The notes under the pieces were generated by a model. That model worked only from the letters and a program-made list of their open reading frames with translations, was not told where the DNA came from and searched no databases. Shown piece after piece: positions 8,618 through 18,102 of a stretch of 64,000 bases of DNA. The stretch comes from Zobellia alginiliquefaciens. Its GTDB lineage: Bacteria > Bacteroidota > Bacteroidia > Flavobacteriales > Flavobacteriaceae. Positions within the stretch are counted from its first letter, which is position 1. Each line of letters starts with the position of its first letter. The translations under genes were made by a program, and so were the position numbers. The stretch is taken from positions 3,224,001-3,288,000 of the forward strand of contig NZ_CP119758.1 of the NCBI RefSeq assembly GCF_029323795.1, in the 5' to 3' direction.

Positions 8618-9004
8618 TTATTTGCCTTCAGAAGCTTTAACCTCACCTTTAATTTTTAGCACCTTTGTTGGTGTGTCGGCATTAGAAATTACTGTAATGG
8701 CCTTTCTAATCGGACCAACACGGTTGGTGTCATATTTTACTTGAATTTCACCTGTTTTTCCTGGTAAAATTGGATCTTCTGGTTTTTTAGGTATGGTACA
8801 ACCACAGCTAGAGCTTACCTTGCTAATAATCAATGGAGCTTGACCAGTATTCGTAAATTCAAAAACACGAACACCATCGGCCCCTTTTTGAATCTCGCCG
8901 TAATCAACGGTTTCAGATTTGAATTCAATTTTAGCGGCCTTATCCTGTGCGGTAAGGGTTAATCCCATTAGGCCAACAAATAATACGAGTACTATTTTTT
9001 TCAT
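8618..9004 (-). CDS. DUF1573-domain exported protein
   Basis: A protein of 128 residues from the ATG at 9004, where MKKIVLVLFVGLMGLTLTAQ is a clear signal peptide. An in-frame start at 9028 would place eight extra residues before it. The body is a single Ig-like DUF1573 domain with the conserved FEFTNTGQAPLIISKVSSSC, CGCTIPKKPEDPILPGKTG and VKYDTNRVG. Such proteins are abundant in Bacteroidota and are of unknown role, perhaps structural or adhesive in the periplasm. A near-canonical promoter precedes it. Confidence 0.9.
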   Translation of the reverse strand: MKKIVLVLFVGLMGLTLTAQDKAAKIEFKSETVDYGEIQKGADGVRVFEFTNTGQAPLIISKVSSSCGCTIPKKPEDPILPGKTGEIQVKYDTNRVGPIRKAITVISNADTPTKVLKIKGEVKASEGK

Positions 9005-9025
9005 TTTATTAAATTTAGGGAATCT

Positions 9026-9056
9026 CAAAAATAAATCTTTTCAGATGAACCTCCAA
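9026..9056 (-). promoter_or_regulatory. Bacteroidota-type promoter for the DUF1573 gene
   Basis: On the minus strand TTG (9056-9054) is followed after 20 nt by TATTTTTG (9033-9026), matching TTG-N19/20-TAnnTTTG. The predicted start site gives a leader of about 17 nt before the ATG at 9004, which also supports that ATG choice. Confidence 0.6.
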
Positions 9057-9063
9057 AATTCTT

Positions 9064-9092
9064 TTGTTATCTGTTAACGTTACTTATTTTTG
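9064..9092 (+). promoter_or_regulatory. Candidate promoter for valS
   Basis: TTG (9064-9066), 18 nt, then TATTTTTG (9085-9092). The leader to valS would be about 108 nt and contains two small inverted repeats (GGCAA/TTGCC and TCGGTC/GACCGA). No T-box or other known element is recognised. Confidence 0.35.
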
Positions 9093-9203
9093 TTTCGTAT
9101 TTGAAACAAGGCAAAATTGCCATAATTTATTAATAACGCAACTTCTTATTTCGGTCTTTATTGTTATGACCGACATTCCTTAGTCAAAAACCGTTCCAAA
9201 AAT

Positions 9204-11834
9204 ATGGATATCCCTTCTAAATATGACTCCTTAAAAGCTGAAAATCATTGGTATGATTACTGGATGGAGCATGATTATTTTTCATCTACTCCAGATGAGA
9301 GAGAGCCTTACACTATTGTAATTCCTCCGCCAAACGTAACAGGAGTACTTCATATGGGGCACATGCTTAACAATACTATTCAAGATGTATTGATAAGACG
9401 TGCGCGCTTAATGGGTAAAAACGCGTGCTGGGTACCAGGTATGGACCACGCTTCAATTGCTACAGAGGCTAAAGTTGTAGCCAAGTTGAAATCAGAAGGT
9501 ATAGATAAAGCCGATCTGAGCCGTGAAGAATTTTTAAAGCACGCTTGGGATTGGACAGATGAATACGGCGGTGTAATTCTTGAGCAGCTTAAGAAATTAG
9601 GTGCTTCATGTGATTGGCAACGTACAAAATTCACTATGGATGACGACATGTATAAGTCGGTCATTAAAGTATTTGTTGATTTATTTAATAAAGGATTGAT
9701 CTATAGAGGGTACCGTATGGTAAACTGGGACCCGGAGGCGCAGACCACACTTTCTGATGAAGAGGTGATTTATGAGGAAAAACAAGGACTTTTGTACTAC
9801 CTCTCATATCCTATTGAAGGTTCTGATGAGCGTGTAACCATTGCTACTACGAGGCCAGAGACCATTTTAGGGGATACGGCAGTATGTATCAATCCTAATG
9901 ATGAACGTTATCGTCATCTACAAGGAAAAAAGGTAGTTGTACCTATTTCCGGTAGGGTTGTACCAATTATTGAAGATGAATATGTTGATATTGAATTTGG
10001 TACCGGATGTTTAAAAATTACTCCTGCCCACGATATTAATGATAAAGCCTTAGGAGAAAAACACGGACTAGAAACCATAGATATTTTTAATGCGGATGCT
10101 ACTTTTAATTCTTTTGGATTGCATTACGAAGGAAAAGACCGTTTTGTAGTTCGTAAGGAAATTACCAAAGAGCTGGAAGAAAAAGGATTTTTGGTAAAAA
10201 AGGAGAACTACGTTAATAAGGTGGGTACTTCTGAGCGGACCAAAGCTGTTATCGAACCACGTTTGAGCGATCAATGGTTCTTAAAAATGGAAGATTTGGT
10301 TAAACCGGCCATAGAATCTGTTCTTAAGACGGAAGAAGTAAAGTTCTTCCCCAAAAAGTTCGAGAATACCTATCGCCATTGGATGGAAAACATTCGGGAT
10401 TGGAATATTTCTCGTCAATTATGGTGGGGACAACAGATTCCGGCCTTTTATTTTGGTGACGGACAAGAAGATTTTGTAGTTGCGGAAACTATTGAAGATG
10501 CCTTAAAACTAGCACAGGAAAAGTCAGGCAATGCCAATTTGACAGAAGCGGACCTAAAACAAGACGAGGATGCCCTGGATACTTGGTTTTCATCTTGGTT
10601 GTGGCCAATAAGTGTCTTTAACGGTATTTTAGAGCCGGATAATGATGAGGTTAACTACTATTACCCAACTAATGATTTGGTGACAGGTCCGGATATTATT
10701 TTCTTCTGGGTGGCTAGAATGATTATTTCCGGTTACGAATATCGAGATGAACGTCCTTTCCAAAATGTATATTTTACCGGATTGGTGCGTGATAAGCAAC
10801 GTAGAAAAATGTCCAAGTCGCTAGGAAATTCACCAGATGCACTTAAGTTAATAGAAGATTACGGAGCAGATGGAGTTAGAGTAGGGCTTCTGTTAAGCTC
10901 AGCTGCGGGTAACGATTTGATGTTTGATGAAGATTTGTGTCAACAAGGTAAAAACTTCGCCAATAAAATATGGAACGGCTTCCGATTACTGAAAGGGTGG
11001 GAGATAGCAGATTTACCACAACCCGAAGCATCAAAATTGGGTATAGAGTGGTACAAAGCTAAATTCAATAAAACTTTGGTTGAAATTGAAGACCATTTTA
11101 GCAAATACCGTATTTCAGATGCTTTAATGGCTATTTATAAGTTGGTTTGGGATGATTATAGTTCATGGTTGTTGGAAATTATTAAGCCAGACTATCAGAA
11201 ACCAATTGATAAGGCCACTTATGAAGCGGTTATCGATTTATTTGAACAAAACTTAAAGTTGTTACATCCGTTTATGCCGTTCTTAACTGAGGAGGTTTGG
11301 CAACACATAACAGAGCGTACTCCGGAAGAGGCTTTGGTAGTAGCAAAATGGCCTCAATTGGAAAAGGTGGACGATGCTCTTATAGAAAGTTTTGATATAG
11401 CAGCAGAAGTGGTGTCCGGTGTTCGGAACATTCGTAAAGAAAAGAACATACCTATGAAAGAAAGTTTAGAGCTTATGGTTCTAAATGAGGGTAAATTGGC
11501 CAAAACTTGGGATGTGGTTATAGAAAAACTGACCAATGTCTCCGAGATTTCATATGTTGATGCCACGGTTGATGGCGCTTTGTCCTTTCGTGTAAAAAGC
11601 AACGAATACTTTGTGCCGATAAGCGGAGCAATAGATGTTGAAGCGGAAATCAAAAAGATTGAAGAGGAGTTGAAGTACACCAAAGGCTTTTTAAAATCTG
11701 TACAGAAGAAACTTTCCAATGAGCGTTTTGTAAATAATGCTCCTGAAAAGGTAATTACAATAGAGCGTCAAAAGCAAGCAGATGCCGAGGCTAAAATTGA
11801 AACCTTAGAAAAAAGTTTAGCCAGTTTGGGATAA
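9204..11834 (+). CDS. valS: Valyl-tRNA synthetase
   Basis: A class I aminoacyl-tRNA synthetase that attaches valine to tRNA-Val. The 876 residues fit the bacterial enzyme. The HIGH-type motif is in [15 protein letters not shown] (about 40-54), the editing domain has [14 protein letters not shown], and the signature KMSKSLGNS is near residue 535. The anticodon-binding domain follows. The C-terminal 65 residues are the coiled-coil tRNA arm ([19 protein letters not shown]). The gene stands alone, closed by a strong hairpin terminator. Confidence 0.97.
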   Translation: MDIPSKYDSLKAENHWYDYWMEHDYFSSTPDEREPYTIVIPPPNVTGVLHMGHMLNNTIQDVLIRRARLMGKNACWVPGMDHASIATEAKVVAKLKSEGIDKADLSREEFLKHAWDWTDEYGGVILEQLKKLGASCDWQRTKFTMDDDMYKSVIKVFVDLFNKGLIYRGYRMVNWDPEAQTTLSDEEVIYEEKQGLLYYLSYPIEGSDERVTIATTRPETILGDTAVCINPNDERYRHLQGKKVVVPISGRVVPIIEDEYVDIEFGTGCLKITPAHDINDKALGEKHGLETIDIFNADATFNSFGLHYEGKDRFVVRKEITKELEEKGFLVKKENYVNKVGTSERTKAVIEPRLSDQWFLKMEDLVKPAIESVLKTEEVKFFPKKFENTYRHWMENIRDWNISRQLWWGQQIPAFYFGDGQEDFVVAETIEDALKLAQEKSGNANLTEADLKQDEDALDTWFSSWLWPISVFNGILEPDNDEVNYYYPTNDLVTGPDIIFFWVARMIISGYEYRDERPFQNVYFTGLVRDKQRRKMSKSLGNSPDALKLIEDYGADGVRVGLLLSSAAGNDLMFDEDLCQQGKNFANKIWNGFRLLKGWEIADLPQPEASKLGIEWYKAKFNKTLVEIEDHFSKYRISDALMAIYKLVWDDYSSWLLEIIKPDYQKPIDKATYEAVIDLFEQNLKLLHPFMPFLTEEVWQHITERTPEEALVVAKWPQLEKVDDALIESFDIAAEVVSGVRNIRKEKNIPMKESLELMVLNEGKLAKTWDVVIEKLTNVSEISYVDATVDGALSFRVKSNEYFVPISGAIDVEAEIKKIEEELKYTKGFLKSVQKKLSNERFVNNAPEKVITIERQKQADAEAKIETLEKSLASLG

Positions 11835-11857
11835 ACTTTTTGTTAGTACAATAATTG

Positions 11858-11895
11858 CGGCCGGTTATTCTATTTCTAGAGTATCCGGCCGTTTT
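11858..11895 (+). terminator. Rho-independent terminator of valS
   Basis: CGGCCGG and CCGGCCG pair, with a partly paired inner stem, followed by TTTTGTTTT. It begins 23 bp after the valS stop. Confidence 0.88.
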
Positions 11896-12021
11896 GTTTT
11901 GGGGCGATGAAATAGTTCCAAACAACTTTTTCACCAGTAATGCTGGATTAGTGGAGCAGGATAGAGCACCTATATTCAGGCTGTTGTACAGATGTTTCAA
12001 CTAAAATTGCATCGCAATAAA

Positions 12022-12035
12022 TGAATATATATTCA
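12022..12035. promoter_or_regulatory. Palindromic TetR operator, copy 1
   Basis: TGAATATATATTCA is a perfect 14-bp palindrome 22 bp before the tetR start codon. The left flank ATAAATGAA and the core TATATTCA recur in the copy downstream of the gene. This fits autoregulation by the TetR protein. Confidence 0.7.
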
Positions 12036-12057
12036 CTTTAATTGCTATATTAGTCAG

Positions 12058-12627
12058 GTGAGAGTTAAAGATGACACTAAGATTAATACAATTTTTGAAG
12101 CGACTATTGAGTTGACTTCTGAAGTTGGGTTAAATAAACTTACCATGTCATCTATTGCCGAAAAGGCTCAATTGGCTTCCGGAACTTTGTATATATATTT
12201 TGATAGTAAAGAAGAACTATTAAATGAGCTGTACAAGCATTTGTTAGTTCGCGGTACACTTTCATTATTACCTTCTGTACAGCATCTTCCGTTGAAAAAA
12301 CAATTTTGGATTATATGGTCTAACGTATTAAAATTCCGTGTGTCCAATAGCTCAGAGGTGGTTTTTATGCATCAATTCCGGTATTCATCTTATGTATCGG
12401 AAGAAACAAATGAACTTGATGAACAGTTTTTAAGCTATTTAAAAACGATGTTGAATAAAGGTAAAGAAGAGCTAATTGTAAAAAATATTGATAACCGTTT
12501 GATGATTTCATTGTTATATGGATACGCCAATACTTTTGCGAGACAATTGGTCAAGGATAAAATTGAGTTAACGGATAGTTTGATGGAGCAATCTTTTCGT
12601 GTGTGTTGGGATGCCATAAAATCATAA
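12058..12627 (+). CDS. TetR/AcrR-family transcriptional regulator
   Basis: A protein of 189 residues starting at GTG, with no in-frame ATG before the conserved domain. The N-terminal helix-turn-helix is clear: IFEATIELTSEVGLNKLTMS, then SIAEKAQLASGTLYIYFDSK. The C-terminal ligand/dimer domain is all-helical and unassigned. The gene is flanked on both sides by copies of TGAA-N6-TTCA with shared outer bases. The downstream neighbour with the same orientation is an unknown exported protein 294 bp away, which could be a second target. No efflux gene is adjacent, so the ligand is unknown. Confidence 0.88.
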   Translation: MRVKDDTKINTIFEATIELTSEVGLNKLTMSSIAEKAQLASGTLYIYFDSKEELLNELYKHLLVRGTLSLLPSVQHLPLKKQFWIIWSNVLKFRVSNSSEVVFMHQFRYSSYVSEETNELDEQFLSYLKTMLNKGKEELIVKNIDNRLMISLLYGYANTFARQLVKDKIELTDSLMEQSFRVCWDAIKS

Positions 12628-12634
12628 AATTTTA

Positions 12635-12670
12635 ACGTTTATAAATGAACCTATATTCATTTATAAACGT
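12635..12670. promoter_or_regulatory. 15-bp perfect inverted repeat holding TetR operator copy 2
   Basis: ACGTTTATAAATGAA (12635-12649) and its exact reverse complement (12656-12670) flank a six-base spacer. The core TGAACCTATATTCA (12646-12659) matches copy 1 at 12022 in both half-sites, and ATAAATGAA is shared. It begins eight bases after the tetR stop, so it could also act as a terminator hairpin, but no T-run follows on the plus strand. The rest of the gap to 12921 holds nothing recognisable. Confidence 0.65.
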
Positions 12671-12921
12671 ATATTGTAATGTCTTATCAGTGTAACGACA
12701 TGAAAAATTAGATTATAATAGCTCCATAGTCTTACTTGGATACTTATTTTTTGAGGATTGTCTAATCTGCTTAAGTCATTGGAGGCCCCATTTGTCATAA
12801 TCCTACGTGTTCCCCCACTTTATGGCTTCGGGGTCCTTCTTTTTAGACTTCCCTCATAAATTTTGCTGCTTTTGGTGTAAAAATTAATTTTTCGCTTTAT
12901 ATTTATGTAAACCAGCATATT

Positions 12922-13515
12922 ATGAAAAACATCCTATTTTGCATTGCTTTTTTCTCAGTCTTTTTCATGACTTCTCAAGAAACTAAGGTGGAGATTCTTT
13001 CTCCGGAAATTCAAATAAAAACAGCCGTTTTGCCAGCTCCGGAAGCAGATAAAGATGCTGCAATGGTCTATGGTTATGATAGCTCGGGAAGCTTGATGGT
13101 TCTCAGGGAAGGTTCCAATAATCTTGTTTGTATTGCAGATGATCCGTCAAAAGAGGGAATAAGTGTAGCTTGTTATTCAAAGTCGTTAGAGCCTTTTATG
13201 AAGCGAGGAAGAGAGCTTACGTTGGAAGGAAAAAATACAAAGGAGAAAAGAGAAATACAAGGCGCTGAGGTTGCAGCGGGTAAATGGCAAATGCCTATCG
13301 TTCCTAGTATGCTCTATATTTATTACGGAAGTGACGAGGCGTATGACAAGAAAACAGGTGAGTTGGGAGATGGTCAATATCGTTATGTTATTTATACACC
13401 CTTTGCTACTGTTGAGACTACCGGTTTACCATCAAAACCACATGAAAAGGGAATGCCTTGGTTAATGGATCCCGGAACTTTTCGAGCTCATATAATGGTT
13501 GGTCCTTTTAATTAA
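12922..13515 (+). CDS. Exported protein of unknown function
   Basis: A protein of 197 residues with a signal peptide (MKNILFCIAFFSVFFMTSQE). I do not recognise a named domain. The mature part has two Cys (NLVCIADD, SVACYSKS) that could form a disulfide, a motif LEPFMKRGREL, and a C-terminal PWLMDPGTFRAHIMV. It is hydrophilic and has no membrane helix, so it is probably periplasmic. It follows the tetR gene and its second operator, and may be the regulated target. The link is positional only. Confidence 0.65.
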   Translation: MKNILFCIAFFSVFFMTSQETKVEILSPEIQIKTAVLPAPEADKDAAMVYGYDSSGSLMVLREGSNNLVCIADDPSKEGISVACYSKSLEPFMKRGRELTLEGKNTKEKREIQGAEVAAGKWQMPIVPSMLYIYYGSDEAYDKKTGELGDGQYRYVIYTPFATVETTGLPSKPHEKGMPWLMDPGTFRAHIMVGPFN

Positions 13516-13593
13516 ATTCGGCTCAATTAAAAAACTGTTCGTCTCTATTTATAGAGAAATATCAATACTAAATAAAAATTTAAAACTCACAAA

Positions 13594-14862
13594 GTGGAAA
13601 GTTATGCTCAGGCGCTTTTGTATGCAATTCCATTTTTTGTGGTGCTTTTGGCCATAGAAATAGGATATGGCTATTTTGTGAAAGATCAGAAGCATAAAGT
13701 GCTGGATTCGGTTTCAAGTATCAGCGCAGGTTTTACCAATATCATCAAAGATACTTTGGGTTTGGGTTTTATCTTGGTGACCTATCCTATTTTATTGGAG
13801 AATTTGGCCGTGTTTACATTAGAGAGTACTTGGCTTCTATGGATTGTGGCCTTTGTAGTCATAGATTTTGCAGGATATTGGAACCACAGGCTAAATCATA
13901 AGGTAAACTTTTTCTGGAATCAACATGTTATTCATCACAGCAGCGAAGAGTTTAATCTTGCATGTGCGTTGCGCCAGTCTATTTCTAATTTGATTGGTTA
14001 TTTTCCCTTACTATTGATTCCGGCTGCTTTCTTTGGGGTGCCTAACGAGATAATAGCCATACTAGCTCCAATTCATTTATTTGCGCAATTTTGGTACCAC
14101 ACACAGCACATAGGTAAAATGGGTTGGGCAGAGTATATCATTGTTACGCCATCACAACATAGGGTTCATCACGCAATAAATCCTGAATATATAGATAAGA
14201 ATTTGGGACAGATTCTTTGTGTCTGGGATCGTTGGTTTGGTACGTTTCAAGAAGAGTTGGAGGACGTACCTCCCCAGTATGGCGTATTAAAACCAGCTTC
14301 TACATGGAATCCTATTCCTATTAATTTTCAACACCTTTGGCGATTGATGCAAGATGCGTGGCGCACTAAGAGCTATTTAGATAAATTGCGTATATGGTTT
14401 ATGCCCACGGGTTGGAGGCCAGAGGACGTCAAAACAAAATATCCTATCGAAATTATTGAAGATGTCTATGGCTTTACGCGATACGACACCCAGGCATCCA
14501 TAGCTTTAAAAGTATACGCTATTTTTCAACTCATTGCCACAACACTATTTTTATGGTTCATGTTTTTTAACTATACCGAGATTGGAGTGAGCGGACTTTT
14601 AGTATTCGGTTTTATAGTTTTTGTTGGTATTTATGGGTACACTACTTTAATGGACCGAAAACCATATGCCGTTTATATTGAACTTTTCAGGGGTATAGTA
14701 GGATTAGTGTTGATTTCTATTTCGGGTGATTGGTTCGGTATGAATAGCTACATTACTTTCGGAAGTTGGCTTGTGGGTATTTACTTTTTGATTACTGCCT
14801 TTTGCGGTGTATACTTTACTTATTTTGAATCTGTAGTTCAAAATAGCAAAACAATGGTTTGA
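13594..14862 (+). CDS. Sterol desaturase / fatty acid hydroxylase family membrane protein
   Basis: A protein of 422 residues starting at GTG. N-terminal membrane helices are followed by the di-iron histidine motifs HRLNH, QHVIHH and QHRVHH, the fingerprint of the fatty acid hydroxylase superfamily. About five more hydrophobic helices fill the C-terminal 130 residues, longer than minimal members. It probably hydroxylates or desaturates a lipid in the inner membrane, using O2. The substrate is unknown. A creatininase-family gene follows 27-72 bp downstream, depending on its start, and may be co-transcribed. Confidence 0.85.
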   Translation: MESYAQALLYAIPFFVVLLAIEIGYGYFVKDQKHKVLDSVSSISAGFTNIIKDTLGLGFILVTYPILLENLAVFTLESTWLLWIVAFVVIDFAGYWNHRLNHKVNFFWNQHVIHHSSEEFNLACALRQSISNLIGYFPLLLIPAAFFGVPNEIIAILAPIHLFAQFWYHTQHIGKMGWAEYIIVTPSQHRVHHAINPEYIDKNLGQILCVWDRWFGTFQEELEDVPPQYGVLKPASTWNPIPINFQHLWRLMQDAWRTKSYLDKLRIWFMPTGWRPEDVKTKYPIEIIEDVYGFTRYDTQASIALKVYAIFQLIATTLFLWFMFFNYTEIGVSGLLVFGFIVFVGIYGYTTLMDRKPYAVYIELFRGIVGLVLISISGDWFGMNSYITFGSWLVGIYFLITAFCGVYFTYFESVVQNSKTMV

Positions 14863-14934
14863 TTGTTTTTTTATTAAAGTAGTTTTGAGATGTCTGCCCT
14901 CAAAAAGACTGTACTTTTAAATCAAATTAACTTT

Positions 14935-15696
14935 ATGAGACCTTATATTTTAGCAGAAACCAATTGGGAAGCCCTAAAGGATGAAAAGTTTGACTTGGCT
15001 ATACTGCCTTGGGGAGCCACAGAGGCGCATAATTATCATTTGCCCTATGCGACCGATAATATTCAGGCCGATTATATGACCGCGGAATCAGCGCGAGTGG
15101 CATGGGAGAAAGGAGGGAGGCCTGTTGTGTTGCCTACCGTACCGTTTGGTGTTAATACAGGCCAATCTGATATATATCTAGATATTAATTTAAATCCAAG
15201 TACACAGCTTGCTATTTTGACTGACATAGTAGAGGTTCTTAATAGACAAGGCGTGTATAAATTATTGATATTTAATGGTCATGGCGGCAATAACTTTAAA
15301 CCTTTGGTACGTGAGCTGGGCTATAAGTTCCCTAAGATGTTTATTAGCTTTTGTTTCTTTCCGGGGGTATTGAACAAAGGTTTGTATTTTGAAGAAAAAG
15401 GAGATCATGCAGATGAGATGGAAACTAGCCTGATGCTTCATTTGCAACCAGATTTGGTATTGCCCAGGGAAAAATGGGGTGATGGGGCTTCTAAGAAATA
15501 TAAAATCAAACCGTTTTCGGAAGGTTGGGCTTGGGCCGAAAGAAAATGGTCGGAAATAAGTGAGGATACCGGCGTGGGCAATCCTCATAAAGCAACAAAA
15601 GAAAAGGGTGAGCGATTTTTTAACGATGTGACCCTAAAAATGGGTGATTTTATTTACGAACTGTGTAAAGCGGATACTAACGATTTATACGAGTAG
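14935..15696 (+). CDS. Creatininase (creatinine amidohydrolase) family protein
   Basis: A protein of 253 residues from the ATG at 14935 (MRPYILAETNW). An in-frame ATG at 14890 would add 15 residues. Metal-site motifs of the family are all visible: LPWGATEAHNYHLPYATDN (Glu, His and Asp ligands), FNGHGGNNF (His) and GDHADEMETSLM (Glu). Members hydrolyse cyclic amides or formamides such as creatinine or N-formyl intermediates. The substrate here is not known. It follows the sterol-desaturase-like gene in the same orientation. Confidence 0.85.
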   Translation: MRPYILAETNWEALKDEKFDLAILPWGATEAHNYHLPYATDNIQADYMTAESARVAWEKGGRPVVLPTVPFGVNTGQSDIYLDINLNPSTQLAILTDIVEVLNRQGVYKLLIFNGHGGNNFKPLVRELGYKFPKMFISFCFFPGVLNKGLYFEEKGDHADEMETSLMLHLQPDLVLPREKWGDGASKKYKIKPFSEGWAWAERKWSEISEDTGVGNPHKATKEKGERFFNDVTLKMGDFIYELCKADTNDLYE

Positions 15697-15708
15697 ACAA
15701 GATGGTAA

Positions 15709-15975
15709 TCAGTTTTTTTTACGTACCTCGTTCTTAACGAGTTTAATGTATGCTTTCATTGCGTCCTCTCGCTTTATACTCTTTGCCTGAATAAGTGCAT
15801 TAGCTTTAAAAGCATTGATTAATGGAGTGCTACTACCAGGATTGCTATAGTTTCTATTAGCTATCTTGTAATAAGCATAGAGCTTTAGTAGTAAATCTGC
15901 AGGCAGTGGTTCGGTAAAGTTATTCATGAACTCTACCGCTTTGTCAAAATCAGTATGTAATTTCTCCTTCTTCAT
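15709..15975 (-). CDS. Acyl-CoA-binding protein
   Basis: An 88-residue four-helix protein that binds long-chain acyl-CoA in the cytoplasm. Family marks are DFDKAVEFMNNF, LLLKLYAYYKIANRN and the C-terminal REDAMKAYIKLVKNEV. The usual GD/KPG motif is changed to NPGSSTPLINAF. Its start overlaps the end of psd by 26 bp, so it belongs to the psd-cdsA operon. It may deliver acyl-CoA for phospholipid synthesis. Confidence 0.87.
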   Translation of the reverse strand: MKKEKLHTDFDKAVEFMNNFTEPLPADLLLKLYAYYKIANRNYSNPGSSTPLINAFKANALIQAKSIKREDAMKAYIKLVKNEVRKKN

Positions 15976-16633
15976 TCTTTTTTAGAACAGCGGCAACACA
16001 AGTTTCAGCACCGATTACTTTCTGATTTAATTTAACCGTAATTGCACAATCTAAGGGTAAAAATAAATCCACCCTAGATCCAAATTTTATAAAACCTGCA
16101 TCTTCTCCCTGCTGAACATTATCACCCTCTTCCGCGTAGTTGACAATACGTCTCGCTAATGCACCGGCAATCTGTCTGTACAGGATATCGCCAAACTTTG
16201 GTGTACGGATAACAACAGTTGTTCTTTCGTTTTCCGTGCTGGATTTAGGATGCCAAGCAACCAAATATTTACCCGGATGGTATTTAGAGAATTTCACACT
16301 TCCGCTAACAGGGTAACGGGTAACATGCACGTTGGTTGGCGACATAAAAATAGACACCTGTATACGTTTGTCCTTAAAATATTCCGTTTCTTCCACTTCT
16401 TCAATAACAACTACTTTTCCATCCACAGGAGCTAAGATGTCATCAAAGTTTTTTGCGGCCCTACGCGTTGGGTTTCTAAAAAATTGAAGAATCAATATAA
16501 GAAAAACAACGGCAATCAATTGAATACCCATGCGTAGCCAAGGTATATCAATTGCATACTGAGAACCAAGTATGATTACTGCAACGATAAAAAAGGTAAT
16601 CAGAATAATTTTTTGACCCTCTCTATGAAACAT
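15950..16633 (-). CDS. psd: Phosphatidylserine decarboxylase family protein
   Basis: A protein of 227 residues, the short form of the enzyme that makes phosphatidylethanolamine from phosphatidylserine at the inner membrane. Two hydrophobic N-terminal stretches (IILITFFIVAVIILGSQYAI and MGIQLIAVVFLILILQF) anchor it. Core motifs are ILAPVDGKVVVIEE, FMSPTNVHVTRYP and the self-cleavage site IKFGSRVDLFLP, where the Ser of GS becomes the pyruvoyl group. It overlaps cdsA upstream by 11 bp and the ACBP gene downstream by 26 bp. Confidence 0.93.
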   Translation of the reverse strand: MFHREGQKIILITFFIVAVIILGSQYAIDIPWLRMGIQLIAVVFLILILQFFRNPTRRAAKNFDDILAPVDGKVVVIEEVEETEYFKDKRIQVSIFMSPTNVHVTRYPVSGSVKFSKYHPGKYLVAWHPKSSTENERTTVVIRTPKFGDILYRQIAGALARRIVNYAEEGDNVQQGEDAGFIKFGSRVDLFLPLDCAITVKLNQKVIGAETCVAAVLKKNEEGEITY

Positions 16634-17426
16634 GGGCGAATATTTTTAAGGTTAAGTACGCAAATGGTGCAGCAAATATTAAACTATCTAGACGATCTAA
16701 CATACCGCCATGGCCAGGTAAAATAGCACCACTATCTTTTACGCCTGCCGTTCTTTTAAATTTTGATTCAATTAAATCACCTAAGTTACCAGCTATTACT
16801 ATAACTACGGCTAATATTACCCATTGCATGGGGTTTAAAATAGGTTCATATTTAGCCATAAAATAAGCTGATCCAACAGCAAAAACTAATCCGCCTAATG
16901 CACCTTCAATCGTTTTCTTTGGAGATACCGCAGGAAACAATTTGGTACGTCCAAAGCTACGACCTACTATGTAAGCAAACGAATCATTTACCCAAATTAA
17001 GATAAAAATACCTATAATTAAAAATTTTGCGAAGTCATTATTGGTGTAAGGAATCATGGTTAGGTAGATACAGCCACCTCCTACATAGAATAAACCAATA
17101 AGAAACTTTTGAACGGTATTAAATAGTTTTGTCCTTTTAGAAAAAAGGTAATAAAGCAACATGCAATTTACGGTTAAGGTACATCCCAAAAGGACATACA
17201 CCAAAATCATATCACTTACAAAGTAGATAAATGCCCACCATAGAATTAAATAGGCGCCATAAATATGAAGCCCTTTTAAATCAACAAGCTTTTTGTATTC
17301 ATTGAGACAGGCAAGGCCAAATATCATGAATAAAAAATCGAAGGCATCTGAACTTAAAAAGACTGCGGACAACAATAAAAAGATGTAAACAGCTCCTGTA
17401 AGCGACCGTCTTAAAACTTCCTTCAT
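16623..17426 (-). CDS. cdsA: Phosphatidate cytidylyltransferase
   Basis: A multi-spanning inner-membrane enzyme that makes CDP-diacylglycerol from phosphatidic acid and CTP. The 267 residues are largely hydrophobic. The family signature near the C-terminus is intact: SPKKTIEGALGG, then GDLIESKFKRTAGVKDSG and PGHGGMLDRLDSL. It lies 4 bp after the LUD gene and overlaps psd, so phospholipid synthesis genes are contiguous. Confidence 0.95.
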   Translation of the reverse strand: MKEVLRRSLTGAVYIFLLLSAVFLSSDAFDFLFMIFGLACLNEYKKLVDLKGLHIYGAYLILWWAFIYFVSDMILVYVLLGCTLTVNCMLLYYLFSKRTKLFNTVQKFLIGLFYVGGGCIYLTMIPYTNNDFAKFLIIGIFILIWVNDSFAYIVGRSFGRTKLFPAVSPKKTIEGALGGLVFAVGSAYFMAKYEPILNPMQWVILAVVIVIAGNLGDLIESKFKRTAGVKDSGAILPGHGGMLDRLDSLIFAAPFAYLTLKIFAHVS

Positions 17427-17430
17427 GTTA

Positions 17431-18045
17431 TTATAGGTCTTCCAGAAGTAGGAGGTACAGGTTTTTAGAACTGCTTCCGTAAGTTAGAAAATCATCTGAA
17501 TTTCCTTCGTTGGCTTGAAAGTGTTTTAATGTAGTAATGTTTGCGGGTATATTATGATCGTATTTCTTTTTAATGGTTTTTAAACCTTCTCCTATAGATT
17601 CAACTAATTGACTAGTAGTTGCAAATACGATTACATTATATGGTAGTTCGTTAAGTTTTTTATCCATTAACTGATTGGAACAAACCAAAATAGAACCATT
17701 TTGAGCTATTAAATGCTCGCAAGTGGTAAAGAATACTTCACTTTCTTTACTAACATTGGTGAAGCTAATATTTTCTTTGGAAAATTTTTCTTTGAGTTTA
17801 GGGTTTATGACATAGAACGGATGTTCCTGCCAGCTATTCTCATTAACGATATTTTTTACCGCCTGAGAAATCTCGGAAAACGAATCGCAGTAAAGAAATT
17901 TACCACCATTCTGTTTAAAATGTATGGTAAATTTCTCATCTACAGGAATGTTCAGATCAGGCATATGTGCACCTCTAGTTTCCGCTGTTTCTTTGGAAAC
18001 CTTCTTTTGCTTGCCGCCACCGAATAATTTATCAAATAGCCCCAT
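17431..18045 (-). CDS. LUD-domain protein
   Basis: A protein of 204 residues with a single LUD (LutC/YkgG-like) domain: CEHLIAQNGSILVCSNQ and NVIVFATTSQLVESIGEGL match the fold. LutC-type proteins take part in lactate oxidation with LutA and LutB, neither of which is here. The gene instead lies between ftsH and cdsA, 57 bp after ftsH. The role in this setting is unknown. Confidence 0.82.
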   Translation of the reverse strand: MGLFDKLFGGGKQKKVSKETAETRGAHMPDLNIPVDEKFTIHFKQNGGKFLYCDSFSEISQAVKNIVNENSWQEHPFYVINPKLKEKFSKENISFTNVSKESEVFFTTCEHLIAQNGSILVCSNQLMDKKLNELPYNVIVFATTSQLVESIGEGLKTIKKKYDHNIPANITTLKHFQANEGNSDDFLTYGSSSKNLYLLLLEDL

Positions 18046-18102
18046 TTGCTCTTGTAAAACTCAATATGCGTTCTCTCTAGTTAAAGAAAACGTTAAATAT
18101 TC

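Noticed and set aside
9093-9203. Possible T-box or other riboswitch ahead of valS
   Set aside because: Only two short inverted repeats are seen. There is no T-box sequence, and T-boxes are not typical of this phylum.
11791-12000. 69-codon minus-strand frame after valS
   Set aside because: It reads through the valS terminator hairpin and the end of valS and has no protein character.
12628-12670. Perfect inverted repeat as a simple tetR terminator
   Set aside because: There is no T-run on the plus strand, and the core matches the palindrome upstream of tetR. The operator reading is preferred, although a double role is possible.
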